From: an uncultured Clostridiaceae bacterium
GTDB taxonomy: Bacteria; Bacillota; Clostridia; Lachnospirales; Lachnospiraceae
Assembly (NCBI GenBank): GCA_958441075.1
Contig: CAUCBQ010000030.1
Coordinates: 1-16,469 of the forward strand
DNA length: 16,469 nucleotides
Direction: 5' to 3'
Positions 7,572 through 14,181 of the stretch are shown one piece after another. The translations under genes and the position numbers were made by a program. The notes beneath the pieces were generated by a model. That model was not told where the DNA came from, did not search any database, and worked only from the letters and a program-made list of their open reading frames with translations. How positions within the stretch are numbered: position 1 is the first letter of the stretch; every line of letters starts with the position of its first letter.

Positions 7572-8420
7572 TTATTCTGCTGTAATGTATTTTGCTACGA
7601 TTTCATCCAGAACGCCCTCGGATTTTAACTCGGCAAGCGCGCTGTTGATCTTTTCAAGAAGCTCTGTGTTTCCCTTCTTGACAGCGATAGCATACTCTTC
7701 CTCTGTAAAGGCCTCGTCTAACATCTTGATGCCCTCTGTCTGGGCTACGAAGGTCTTTGCAGGCTCGCCGTCGATTACTACCGCGTCAATCTTGCCCTGG
7801 CTTAATGCCTGAACAGCCTCAAAGCCCTTGTTGTAGCGCTCCACGGTGGTTCCCTCTGCCTCCAGATCGGAAACGTAGATATCGCCGGTGGTTCCCAGCT
7901 GAACGCCTACTACTACGCCCTTTAAATCATCCGGGCCTGCGATGGCGCTGTCCTCTTTTACAATAATCATCTGAGACGCCTTTGCATATGTATCGGAGAA
8001 ATCCACGGATACCTTTCTGTCCTCTGTTACAGTCATGCCGGCCAGGCCCATATCAGCCTTTCCGGAGGTGATCTCAGGAATGATGGAATCAAAGGCTACG
8101 TCCTCGATCTCCAGTTCCATTCCCATCTTCTCTGCAATTGCCTGTGCGATCTCTACGTCAATACCTACGATTTCGCCGCCGTCATGGTACTCATAGGGCG
8201 GGAACTCTGCGTTGGTAGACATAACCAGAACGCCGCCTGCTGCCTCTGTCTCAGCCTCTGCCGCTGTGGTCTCTTCTTTCTCTGCGCTCTCTGCCTTGGT
8301 ATCCTCTGCCTTTGCCTCAGTCTCTGCCTTGGCTGCTGTGGTCTCTTTTGCAGAACCGCCACAGGCAGTTAAAGATGCTGCCATTAAAGCTGCCGTAAGT
8401 GCAAGTACATATTTTTTCAT
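7572..8420 (-). CDS. Amino-acid ABC transporter substrate-binding lipoprotein
   Basis: This is the extracellular receptor of the importer (bacterial family 3 solute-binding fold, PF00497). Residues 1-19 form a lipoprotein signal with lipobox LTAC, cysteine 20 being the lipid anchor. Residues about 21-64 form a low-complexity Ala/Glu/Lys/Thr linker that would tether the domain. The binding domain starts near 65 with the typical FPPYEY segment, then GIDVEIAQAIAEKMG and DMGLAGMTVTEDR. It has 282 residues. AGAGGAG precedes the ATG, and a consensus -10 lies upstream. It is first in its operon. The ligand is not determinable; cystine, arginine or glutamine types are all possible. Confidence 0.94.
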   Translation of the reverse strand: MKKYVLALTAALMAASLTACGGSAKETTAAKAETEAKAEDTKAESAEKEETTAAEAETEAAGGVLVMSTNAEFPPYEYHDGGEIVGIDVEIAQAIAEKMGMELEIEDVAFDSIIPEITSGKADMGLAGMTVTEDRKVSVDFSDTYAKASQMIIVKEDSAIAGPDDLKGVVVGVQLGTTGDIYVSDLEAEGTTVERYNKGFEAVQALSQGKIDAVVIDGEPAKTFVAQTEGIKMLDEAFTEEEYAIAVKKGNTELLEKINSALAELKSEGVLDEIVAKYITAE

Positions 8421-8452
8421 AATGCTCTCTCCTCTTTCTGCTTTGCTTAATC

Positions 8453-8468
8453 ATGCATATAAATGCAT
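8453..8468. promoter_or_regulatory. 16-bp palindrome in the 5' leader of the ABC operon, operator candidate
   Basis: ATGCAT-ATAA-ATGCAT lies between the promoter and the ribosome binding site. Its core reads TGCAT-N4-ATGCA, which has the geometry of an ARG box (TGAAT-N4-ATTCA) but a different third base in each arm. It could be an operator for an ArgR-like or another dimeric regulator. Confidence 0.35.
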
Positions 8469-8493
8469 AAATATGAAATCAGTAACGTTTTAT

Positions 8494-8521
8494 ATTATAA
8501 TCGCTTTTTTTATTTTCGCAA
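8494..8521 (-). promoter_or_regulatory. Promoter of the amino-acid ABC operon
   Basis: On the minus strand a perfect -10 TATAAT (8494-8499) and -35 TTGCGA (8516-8521) have a 16-base A-rich spacer. The expected transcript start is about 65 bases upstream of the receptor start codon. Confidence 0.7.
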
Positions 8522-8557
8522 GGGGTAATTTCAGATTCTCCTCATTTTGTCCTGTTT

Positions 8558-9403
8558 TTACTGTAAAATGCCTCTCTGTGCCGCCTGAATCAGATGCTTT
8601 GCCAGTACAGCAGTCGTTACCGCCCCAACCCCTCCCGGTACGGGCGTAAGTCTTACTCTGCGGTTTTCCAGAGAAGCCTGATTCACATCACCGCAAAGCC
8701 TTCCATTTTCATCCACATTGATGCCGACATCAATCAGGACGGCATCATCACAGATCCAGCTTTCATCCACCATTGCTGCTTTTCCCGCCGCAGCTACCAA
8801 TATCTCGGCCTGACGGCAGATCTCCGGCAAATCCGCGGTACGGGTATGGCAGATGGTCACAGTTGCATTTTCCCTGAGAAGCAGCATGGAAAGCGGCTTT
8901 CCGATCACCATGCTCCGGCCTATGACTACCGCACGCTTTCCTTCTATAGAGATACTATTGGCTTTCAATACTTCTATCACTGCCTCTGCCGTACAGGGTG
9001 CAAAGCCTGTAGGATCTCCTGAGAACACTTTTGCAATATTTACCGGTGAAATACCGTCCAGATCCTTTTCAGGATCAATCATGGACTCAATATCCCTCTC
9101 CCGTATCTGCTTTGGAAGAGGGCGAAGGAGCAGAATCCCCGTGATATCCGGAGCATCATTGATTTTTCGGAACTCCTTTTTAAAATCTCCATCTGAAATA
9201 TCTCCCGGAAATACAAAGGTCTCTACTCCCAGTCCAAAGGCCTCCATCTTTTTTACCGCACTTCTTTCATAGGACATATCATCCGGCTTTTCTCCCACAC
9301 GTATGATGGCCAGTCTGGGGATCATCCCCTGAAGCTGTCTTAATTTTTCCTCAACCTGCTCCCTGATGGCGGCAGAAACAGGAGCACCCTTTAATAATTC
9401 CAT
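8558..9403 (-). CDS. folD: FolD-family methylenetetrahydrofolate dehydrogenase with altered catalytic motif
   Basis: FolD normally oxidises 5,10-methylene-THF with NAD(P)+ and hydrolyses methenyl-THF to 10-formyl-THF in the cytoplasm. This 281-residue protein has both domains: an N-terminal catalytic domain, the nucleotide-binding motif VVIGRSMVIGKP (159-170), and PGGVG (256-260). The retained aspartate is D116 in KDLDG. In canonical FolD a tyrosine is followed four residues later by the catalytic lysine. Here Y45 is followed by E-R-S-A, so position 49 is alanine, and the nearest lysine is K51. The active-site glutamine of the QLPLP segment is replaced (LLRPLP, L93). Both changes predict weak or absent cyclohydrolase activity. 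AGGAGG lies 8 bases before the ATG. The gene is 36 bases after fchA. Confidence 0.88.
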   Translation of the reverse strand: MELLKGAPVSAAIREQVEEKLRQLQGMIPRLAIIRVGEKPDDMSYERSAVKKMEAFGLGVETFVFPGDISDGDFKKEFRKINDAPDITGILLLRPLPKQIRERDIESMIDPEKDLDGISPVNIAKVFSGDPTGFAPCTAEAVIEVLKANSISIEGKRAVVIGRSMVIGKPLSMLLLRENATVTICHTRTADLPEICRQAEILVAAAGKAAMVDESWICDDAVLIDVGINVDENGRLCGDVNQASLENRRVRLTPVPGGVGAVTTAVLAKHLIQAAQRGILQ

Positions 9404-9439
9404 TTTCCATTCCTCCTCACGGCTTATATGTCTGTGTCG

Positions 9440-10069
9440 TCAGCCCCGTAGCTGCTTTACTATTTTTTCATAGATCAGATCTGCAAAGGCTGTTCCCTCC
9501 TGTGTCAGGCGCTCTGCTTCCTTATTCAGCTCCTCTGCTCTCCTGCGGTCTTTCATAGAACGGGTATTAATATATACGTTCATCACAGCCCCCAAAATGG
9601 CAGTGCGGGCAAACTGCACGCCTACACCCACATCACTGACCGCCATAACGCTTCCCTTATCCGACAGTTCTTTTAAAATTCCCAGCATTTCCACTGCCTT
9701 TTCCATAATCTCCAGGGGTACATAGCTGGCCTGTATAAGCCGTTCCTCCATGACCCTTTCTTTATATGCCTTCTCTTCCTCTGTGGATGAAGGAAGGCGG
9801 TAGCATTCTGCCAGGGGGGCAAAAACCTCTGCATCCCTGTCTGCCAGAATCAAAAATTCCCTCTGAAGAATTTTCAGCCGGCTTTCGTATTCCAGCATAT
9901 CATGCTCCGCCTGTGCATATTTTTTCTTTCCCAGGGTCAGGTGAACTACCATCTGTCCCAGACTGTCTCCCAATGCCCCTGCAAGGGCGGAGGCGCCTCC
10001 GCCTCCCGGTATGGGGGCTTTGGATGATAATATCTCCAGATAATCTTTAATCTGTGCTTCTGCTGTCAT
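9440..10069 (-). CDS. fchA: FchA-like methenyl-THF cyclohydrolase (FTCD C-terminal family)
   Basis: This is a 209-residue member of the cyclodeaminase/cyclohydrolase family (PF04961). The family includes FchA (methenyl-THF cyclohydrolase) of purine-fermenting clostridia and the cyclodeaminase half of FTCD. The glycine-rich APIPGGGGASALAGALG (residues 18-34) and the SDVGVGVQFARTAI...NVYINTRSMKD block are characteristic. The frame extends upstream to 10129, but AAAGGA lies just before the ATG at 10069 and the putative -10 falls inside the extension, so 10069 is the chosen start. With folD next, a cyclohydrolase role in one-carbon flow fits best. Formimino-THF cyclodeaminase activity is the alternative. 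Confidence 0.85.
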   Translation of the reverse strand: MTAEAQIKDYLEILSSKAPIPGGGGASALAGALGDSLGQMVVHLTLGKKKYAQAEHDMLEYESRLKILQREFLILADRDAEVFAPLAECYRLPSSTEEEKAYKERVMEERLIQASYVPLEIMEKAVEMLGILKELSDKGSVMAVSDVGVGVQFARTAILGAVMNVYINTRSMKDRRRAEELNKEAERLTQEGTAFADLIYEKIVKQLRG

Positions 10070-10124
10070 GGTTATCTGCATCCTTTCTCTCTGTAGCTGT
10101 ATTTTAGCCTTAATTCTGCCCATC

Positions 10125-10154
10125 ATCATACCACGGTTTACGGCTCTGCCACAA
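10125..10154 (-). promoter_or_regulatory. Possible internal promoter for fchA-folD
   Basis: On the minus strand -35 TTGTGG (10149-10154) and -10 TATGAT (10125-10130) have an 18-base spacer. It sits in the only wide gap (111 bases) of this minus-strand run, so the one-carbon pair may be transcribed partly on its own. Confidence 0.4.
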
Positions 10155-10180
10155 GGGCTTTTATGCTTAACATACCCGCT

Positions 10181-10918
10181 TCAAACAGCAGCGTCTCCTA
10201 AAAGCCCTCTTCTCAGTGTATCCACAACAGCTTTTGCCGAACGTTCCCCAACCGGCAGCGTTAATCCCCTTTCATGAATATGCTCCAGATAATGGGCATC
10301 TGAATTGCTGATAATGCGGCAGCCCTCCAGATAAGGATGCTCTCTTTTCAGAGAATGAAGCCTCCCCATATCCTTCAGCTCTGCGGTCCGAAAGGAACTA
10401 TCGGGAGGAATAAATCCCAGATTAGCAATCAGGCTGTTGGAATTTTTATCAATATGGGCCGGAAACATGACGCCTCCATAGGAAACTGCCTTTTCCCAAA
10501 GTCCTTCAAAGGACAAATCCACGGCATTGATCAGCAGATAACGTTCTTCCCCGCAGACGGAATCATTTTCATCGTAAATCTGTTGTTTTCCAAAGATTTC
10601 CGGACGATTTTCCACCTTAATGAGATGGTTGTATACAAAACGGTCAAAATTCATAGCCTGCCCAAGCTCAGGAAACAAACAGACTGCATGGACTTCTTCT
10701 GAAGTAGTCAGCTCCATGCCCGGAATCCCGATAATTCCATATTTTTTAGCCGCAGCCAGAAAAGCAGGGCAGTTTTTACAGCTGTTGTGATCTGTGAGAG
10801 CCACTGCATCCAGCCCCTTAAGCACCGCCATTCCCACAATATTCGCCGGCGTCATATCATCATCTCCGCAGGGTGACAGGCAGGAATGGATGTGAAGATC
10901 ATATGCCAGCTCTGTCAT
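10181..10918 (-). CDS. PHP-domain phosphoesterase-like protein, cysteine-rich
   Basis: This is a 245-residue PHP-fold (polymerase and histidinol phosphatase) metal-dependent hydrolase. Metal-binding motifs are visible: DLHIHS (7-12), TDHN (42-45), the GMEL glutamate (E69), H77, PAH (H155) and SDAH (206-209), so the active site looks intact. The substrate is unknown. There are seven cysteines, with a CxxxC next to the first motif (13, 17) and a CKNC pair (47-50) right after TDHN, which suggests redox sensitivity or metal binding. The start overlaps the stop of the DRTGG gene by 4 bases (ATGA type), so it is translationally coupled to the hydrogenase-sensor genes. Confidence 0.85.
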   Translation of the reverse strand: MTELAYDLHIHSCLSPCGDDDMTPANIVGMAVLKGLDAVALTDHNSCKNCPAFLAAAKKYGIIGIPGMELTTSEEVHAVCLFPELGQAMNFDRFVYNHLIKVENRPEIFGKQQIYDENDSVCGEERYLLINAVDLSFEGLWEKAVSYGGVMFPAHIDKNSNSLIANLGFIPPDSSFRTAELKDMGRLHSLKREHPYLEGCRIISNSDAHYLEHIHERGLTLPVGERSAKAVVDTLRRGLLGDAAV

Positions 10919-11247
10919 TTTAACAGCTCCTTTACAGCCAGAGCTGTCTCAAATACAGGCTCTTCTGTTCTCAGCACCGTGATTCCCTGAAGGGAGGCTT
11001 TCTTTACAGCAGCCTCATCCAGCGCAGCTCCCTCTGCCAGAATCACACAGGCCGCATCCGCAAGAGCTGCCACTGCCAGCGTATTTAAGTTTCCCATTAC
11101 CGTAACCCAGGCGCAGCCTGCCGGAGCCCGTCCCATGGCAATGCTTAAAAGGTCACAGCAAAAGGGCTTTGTAACATCCCTGTCTGTATCGTCTCCTATA
11201 TTGATCTCCTGAAAGATCTTTCTGTCAATCAGCTCCTGTACAGTCAT
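10915..11247 (-). CDS. DRTGG-domain protein (second copy)
   Basis: This is a 110-residue protein resembling a stand-alone DRTGG domain (PF07085), a small alpha/beta regulatory domain also found beside CBS domains and in phosphotransacetylases. It starts MTVQELIDRKIF and contains the Gly/Ala-rich core VTVMGNLNTLAVAALADAAC and the following ILAEGAALDEAAVKKA. It has no catalytic residues that I can name. It overlaps both neighbours by 4 bases (start with the sensory hydrogenase stop, stop with the PHP start), which points to a stoichiometric complex or shared job. A related copy lies at 13114-13461. Confidence 0.78.
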   Translation of the reverse strand: MTVQELIDRKIFQEINIGDDTDRDVTKPFCCDLLSIAMGRAPAGCAWVTVMGNLNTLAVAALADAACVILAEGAALDEAAVKKASLQGITVLRTEEPVFETALAVKELLK

Positions 11248-12641
11248 TCTTCTTCCCCCTCTTCCCGACTGTCAAGTGAGGACATCTCATCTGAAATCCT
11301 CCGTATGCACTCTTTTAATGTATTTAAGGTATCCTGGCTGTTTTTATCCTTGCTGTGAAGATCATCCGCCAGTATGGCTACTTCTTCGGAAAGCCTGTGG
11401 AGATTTTCCCTCAGATAATATACGCAGTCTGTTTCACTGGCATCTCCCCTGACAATATCCTCTGCAAGAGCCTTACAGGTAGGCGCTCCGCAGGAGCCGC
11501 AGTCCAGTCCCGGAAATTTCTTTACCAGCCTTTCCACCTGATTCAGACGGAGAAAGCTTTCCATCATATTATTTCCCAAATTAAATACAGGCTCAAACTG
11601 AATCTGCGTGGTCCATTTCACCGCATCCAGTTCGCCGTCTTCTATATGGTTCCGGGCCACAGGCATATATTTTCGGAGCCGTTTCAGCTTCACCTCTGCC
11701 ACATAGGGATTTTCCACTGTAAGCACGCCGCCCACACAGCCTCCGTTGCAGGCATTCAGCTCTACAAATTTCAGATTGGTAAACTTCTGGTCCTCCATAT
11801 CCTCCAGCACACGGATCACATTTTCAATGCCGTCTGCTGCCAGATAATTTTCTGTAAAAAGGCCGCTTGCTTCCCCTCCGCTGTGCCCCCAGCTGATACC
11901 GATCTTTCCTGAGGTTCCAATAGAAGGGTAGTCTTCTCCTGCCACAGATTTCATAGCCGCCAGAAGTCTGGGATATACGTCCTTAATAGCAAGAACCTTA
12001 TCCACCTGACTTTTTTCCGTACCAAGAGGCGCTCTCACATAAGTCACCTTTGAGGGACAGGGCGAGATAAACATAATGCCGATCTTCTCTCTGGGAAGCC
12101 CAGTCTTTTCCATAGCTCTCCTGGCTGCCAGAATAGCCGCCACCTCTACCGGAGGATTTAAGGGAAGCAGATGGGGAATCAGAGCGGGAAACCGCACCCG
12201 AATCAGCCGCACAACAGAAGGACAGGCCGTGCTGATTAAAGGAAGCTGCTCCTCGTGGTCGGAAATATACTGCCTGGTAGCTTCGCTGACCAGCTCTGCC
12301 GCTGCGCTGACTTCAAATACATCGTCAAAGCCCATATTTATGAGGGCATTTAACACAATATTGGTATCATCCAGATTATTAAACTGGCTGTACAGAGACG
12401 GCGCGGGAAGCGCTACCGTATACTCGTACTGCTTCATGGTATCCAGCTTATCATATGTAGCGTGTTTTGCGTGATGAGGGCAGACACGGATGCACTCTCC
12501 GCAGTCTATACAGAACTTTTTATTAATGCTTGCCTTTCCTGCGCGGACACGGATAGCCTCCGTAGGACAGCGCTTAATGCAGTTAATGCAGCCCTTGCAC
12601 AAGGCCGGATCCAGCCGCACGGAATGATAGAATTTATCCAT
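11244..12641 (-). CDS. hydS: Sensory-type [FeFe] hydrogenase (HydS-like)
   Basis: This is a 465-residue iron-sulfur protein with four parts. (1) Two [4Fe-4S] ferredoxin motifs have cysteines 15, 18, 21, 25 and 44, 47, 50, 54. (2) An [FeFe]-hydrogenase H-cluster domain has all four ligand cysteines: C140 (STACP), C195 (SPCPSK), C298 and C302 (NACNGGC). (3) An extra four-cysteine cluster motif is at 381, 384, 389 and 406 (CGSCGAPTC). (4) A helical, acidic tail contains no PAS domain. Catalytic hydrogenases carry TSCCP; here the first cysteine, which relays protons, is alanine 139, and the glutamate of PCxxKxxE is tyrosine 201. These changes are known for the slow sensory HydS class. GAGGGGGTG precedes the ATG and overlaps the stop of the ATPase gene 12 bases upstream. 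Confidence 0.88.
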   Translation of the reverse strand: MDKFYHSVRLDPALCKGCINCIKRCPTEAIRVRAGKASINKKFCIDCGECIRVCPHHAKHATYDKLDTMKQYEYTVALPAPSLYSQFNNLDDTNIVLNALINMGFDDVFEVSAAAELVSEATRQYISDHEEQLPLISTACPSVVRLIRVRFPALIPHLLPLNPPVEVAAILAARRAMEKTGLPREKIGIMFISPCPSKVTYVRAPLGTEKSQVDKVLAIKDVYPRLLAAMKSVAGEDYPSIGTSGKIGISWGHSGGEASGLFTENYLAADGIENVIRVLEDMEDQKFTNLKFVELNACNGGCVGGVLTVENPYVAEVKLKRLRKYMPVARNHIEDGELDAVKWTTQIQFEPVFNLGNNMMESFLRLNQVERLVKKFPGLDCGSCGAPTCKALAEDIVRGDASETDCVYYLRENLHRLSEEVAILADDLHSKDKNSQDTLNTLKECIRRISDEMSSLDSREEGEEE

Positions 12642-12653
12642 TCAAGCACCCCC

Positions 12654-13076
12654 TCAGATATATACCGCCATGGTGATCCTTGTTCCCTCTCCGATTCTGG
12701 TATCGATCTCCATCTGGTCTGAATATTTTTTCATATTGGGAAGGCCCATTCCCGCTCCAAAGCCCAGGGAACGGATCTCATCCGGCGCTGTAGAATACCC
12801 TGCCTGCATGGCCAGCTCCACATCCTTTATACCCGGTCCCCTGTCATCCAGGATCATATTGATCTTTTCCGGAGTAATCTCTACTGTGATCTCCCCGCCG
12901 TCTGCGTGGATCACCATATTAATCTCCCCCTCATACATGGCAATGGCTACCTTCCGGATAGCCTCCGGATTCACACCCATCTGCTTGAGCTTGCGCTTTA
13001 CATCGCTGCTGGCCTCCCCCGCCCGGGTAAAATCATCTCCGGATATGGGATATTTTAAAATAATTGCTTCTTCCAT
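12654..13076 (-). CDS. RsbW/RsbT-like ATP-binding protein (anti-sigma factor kinase family)
   Basis: This is a 140-residue GHKL-fold ATPase domain alone, with no histidine phosphoacceptor. The N box is EGEINMVIHA (E49-N53), the G1 box DDRGPG (77-82), the G2 box GFGAGMGLPNMKK (105-117) and the G3 box GEGT (129-132). Proteins of this class act as serine kinases or anti-sigma switches on small partner proteins. The ATG at 13076 is chosen over upstream starts because AGGAAGGAA lies 7 bases before it and because the longer form would overlap the upstream gene. It stands between a DRTGG gene and the sensory hydrogenase, so it is a candidate signal-output module. No STAS partner or sigma factor is in the window. 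Confidence 0.85.
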   Translation of the reverse strand: MEEAIILKYPISGDDFTRAGEASSDVKRKLKQMGVNPEAIRKVAIAMYEGEINMVIHADGGEITVEITPEKINMILDDRGPGIKDVELAMQAGYSTAPDEIRSLGFGAGMGLPNMKKYSDQMEIDTRIGEGTRITMAVYI

Positions 13077-13113
13077 AGAAATATTCCTTCCTGTTTTCCC
13101 TATACCTTCATAA

Positions 13114-13461
13114 TTAGATAGCCCCGCTGTTAAGGCCCGCCTGATAAAGCATGCCGCAGGAAGAAAACATCCTGTGTCCGGTGGCAAGTATCACAAGCCC
13201 TCTCTCTTTTGCCATCTCAAGCATACTTTCATCCGGCTTTTTTCCTCTTACAAATATAATACACACAATATCAAGCATCTCCGCTGTACGGATCACCTGA
13301 GGATTGCACAGCCCCGTAAGCAGTACCGAATGATCCTTTGAAAAAGCCAGCACATCGCTCATCATATCAGAGCCGCAGGCAGATCTTACCTCCCGGTCCA
13401 AATACTCCTCTCCCGCCAGCACTCTGGCGCCCAGTACCTCCCTTACATCTCTCACTGTCAT
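13114..13461 (-). CDS. DRTGG-domain protein (first copy, start of the sensor operon)
   Basis: This is a 115-residue stand-alone DRTGG-like domain. It starts MTVRDVREVLG, like the second copy's MTVQELIDRK. It contains DREVRSACGSDMMSDVLAFSK and the hydrophobic strands VLLTGL, IVCIIFVRG and LVILATG. Two in-frame ATGs lie 6 bases apart. The second (13461) is preferred because it is 9 bases from AGGAG, whereas the first is only 3, and because it matches the paralog's N-terminus. It is first behind a good promoter, so it leads the minus-strand operon that includes the sensory hydrogenase. Function is unknown; a regulatory ligand-binding or partner-binding role is inferred. Confidence 0.77.
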   Translation of the reverse strand: MTVRDVREVLGARVLAGEEYLDREVRSACGSDMMSDVLAFSKDHSVLLTGLCNPQVIRTAEMLDIVCIIFVRGKKPDESMLEMAKERGLVILATGHRMFSSCGMLYQAGLNSGAI

Positions 13462-13509
13462 ACGCATTCTCTCCTACCAGTTTTGTCTGTTCATTTACAG
13501 CTTACTGTC

Positions 13510-13538
13510 AGCATATCATTTATCCCTAATTCTTTCAA
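13510..13538 (-). promoter_or_regulatory. Promoter of the sensory hydrogenase operon
   Basis: On the minus strand -35 TTGAAA (13533-13538) and -10 TATGCT (13510-13515) have a 17-base spacer. They lie about 50 bases upstream of the first start codon of the operon. Confidence 0.7.
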
Positions 13539-13589
13539 TAAATATGTCTCTGTTTTTGCACATTTTACCCATAAATTTACGTAAAGTTT

Positions 13590-13617
13590 TTGACACTTTT
13601 TCCTTAACAGGTAGATT
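13590..13617 (+). promoter_or_regulatory. Candidate upstream promoter of the hydrogenase operon
   Basis: A perfect -35 TTGACA (13590-13595) and a -10-like TAGATT (13612-13617) have a 16-base spacer. It would direct a transcript starting just before the Rex-like repeat, so a bound repressor would block elongation or initiation. Confidence 0.5.
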
Positions 13618-13630
13618 TTTTTGACTGTAT

Positions 13631-13648
13631 GTGTTAGAATGTTAACAC
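13631..13648. promoter_or_regulatory. Rex-like operator overlapping an extended -10
   Basis: The sequence GTGTTAGAATGTTAACAC is an inverted repeat whose arms extend to 8 bp (13629-13650). It matches 11 of 14 defined positions of the clostridial Rex consensus TTGTTAA-N4-TTAACAA. It contains TGT-TAGAAT (13632-13640), an extended -10 element 43 bases upstream of the hydC start. Rex is an NADH/NAD+-responsive repressor that typically controls fermentative hydrogenase and alcohol genes. Confidence 0.6.
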
Positions 13649-13683
13649 ATTGCATAATGTACAATGACGAGGAGGTAAAAACG

Positions 13684-14178
13684 ATGGCGTGCAAAAAACA
13701 GACGGTTCCCTTTCGGGGAACACCTGAGCAGGAGGCCGCGTTAAAGGCGGTAATCGCCGATCTTAAGGATCAGCCGGGCGCTCTCATGCCGGTGATGCAG
13801 AAGGCTCAGGAAATTTACGGATATCTTCCTATTGAAGTGCAGACCATAATCTCAGACGAGATGGAGGTTCCGCTGGAAAAGGTTTACGGCGTAGCGACCT
13901 TTTATGCACAGTTCGCCTTACAGCCCAAGGGACAGTACAAAATTTCTGTCTGTCTTGGAACAGCCTGCTATGTGAAGGGCTCCGGGGAAATCTTTCACAA
14001 GCTGGAAGAGCTTTTAGGCATTACCAACGGAGAATGTACACCGGACGGCAAATTCTCACTGGATTCCTGCCGGTGCGTGGGAGCCTGCGGACTGGCTCCT
14101 GTTATGATGATCAACGGAGAAGTATACGGCCGCCTTACACCCGATGACATTCCGGGTATTCTGGCCAAATATAACTAG
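13684..14178 (+). CDS. hydC: HydC, NuoE-like [2Fe-2S] subunit of NADH-linked [FeFe] hydrogenase
   Basis: This is the small electron-transfer subunit of the trimeric electron-bifurcating hydrogenase (HydABC), which couples NADH and reduced ferredoxin to proton reduction. It has 164 residues with a helical N-terminal domain (PEQEAALKAVI...AQEIYGYLP) and a thioredoxin-like domain. The four [2Fe-2S] ligands are C90, C95, C131 and C135 (CLGTAC and CVGAC). Upstream in-frame starts are ignored: GAGGAGGT lies 7 bases before this ATG. It is the first gene of the plus-strand operon and has the Rex-like site upstream. Without a visible hydA partner, a NADP-reducing or formate-dehydrogenase variant remains possible. 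Confidence 0.9.
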   Translation: MACKKQTVPFRGTPEQEAALKAVIADLKDQPGALMPVMQKAQEIYGYLPIEVQTIISDEMEVPLEKVYGVATFYAQFALQPKGQYKISVCLGTACYVKGSGEIFHKLEELLGITNGECTPDGKFSLDSCRCVGACGLAPVMMINGEVYGRLTPDDIPGILAKYN

Positions 14179-14181
14179 CCT

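Noticed and set aside
8230..8350. Repetitive sequence in the binding-protein gene as a possible tandem-repeat or CRISPR-like element
   Set aside because: The repeats are short, irregular and in frame. They encode a flexible lipoprotein linker common in clostridial receptors.
8184..8372. Cys/Leu-rich open frames opposite the binding-protein gene
   Set aside because: They are shadows of the low-complexity Ala/Glu/Thr linker on the other strand, where repeated GCN/GAN codons keep several frames open.
8558..9403. FolD as a pseudogene because of missing catalytic residues
   Set aside because: The frame is intact, the length is normal, and the NAD(P)-binding and other folate-site residues are conserved. 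Functional specialisation is more likely than decay.
13077..13187. Longer start for the RsbW-like ATPase overlapping the DRTGG gene
   Set aside because: The extension lacks family resemblance and crosses the upstream gene's end. The internal ATG has a strong ribosome binding site.
13621..13649. TTGACT at 13621-13626 as the -35 of the hydC promoter
   Set aside because: It is only 8 bases from the TAGAAT element, and no -10-like sequence lies 16-18 bases downstream.
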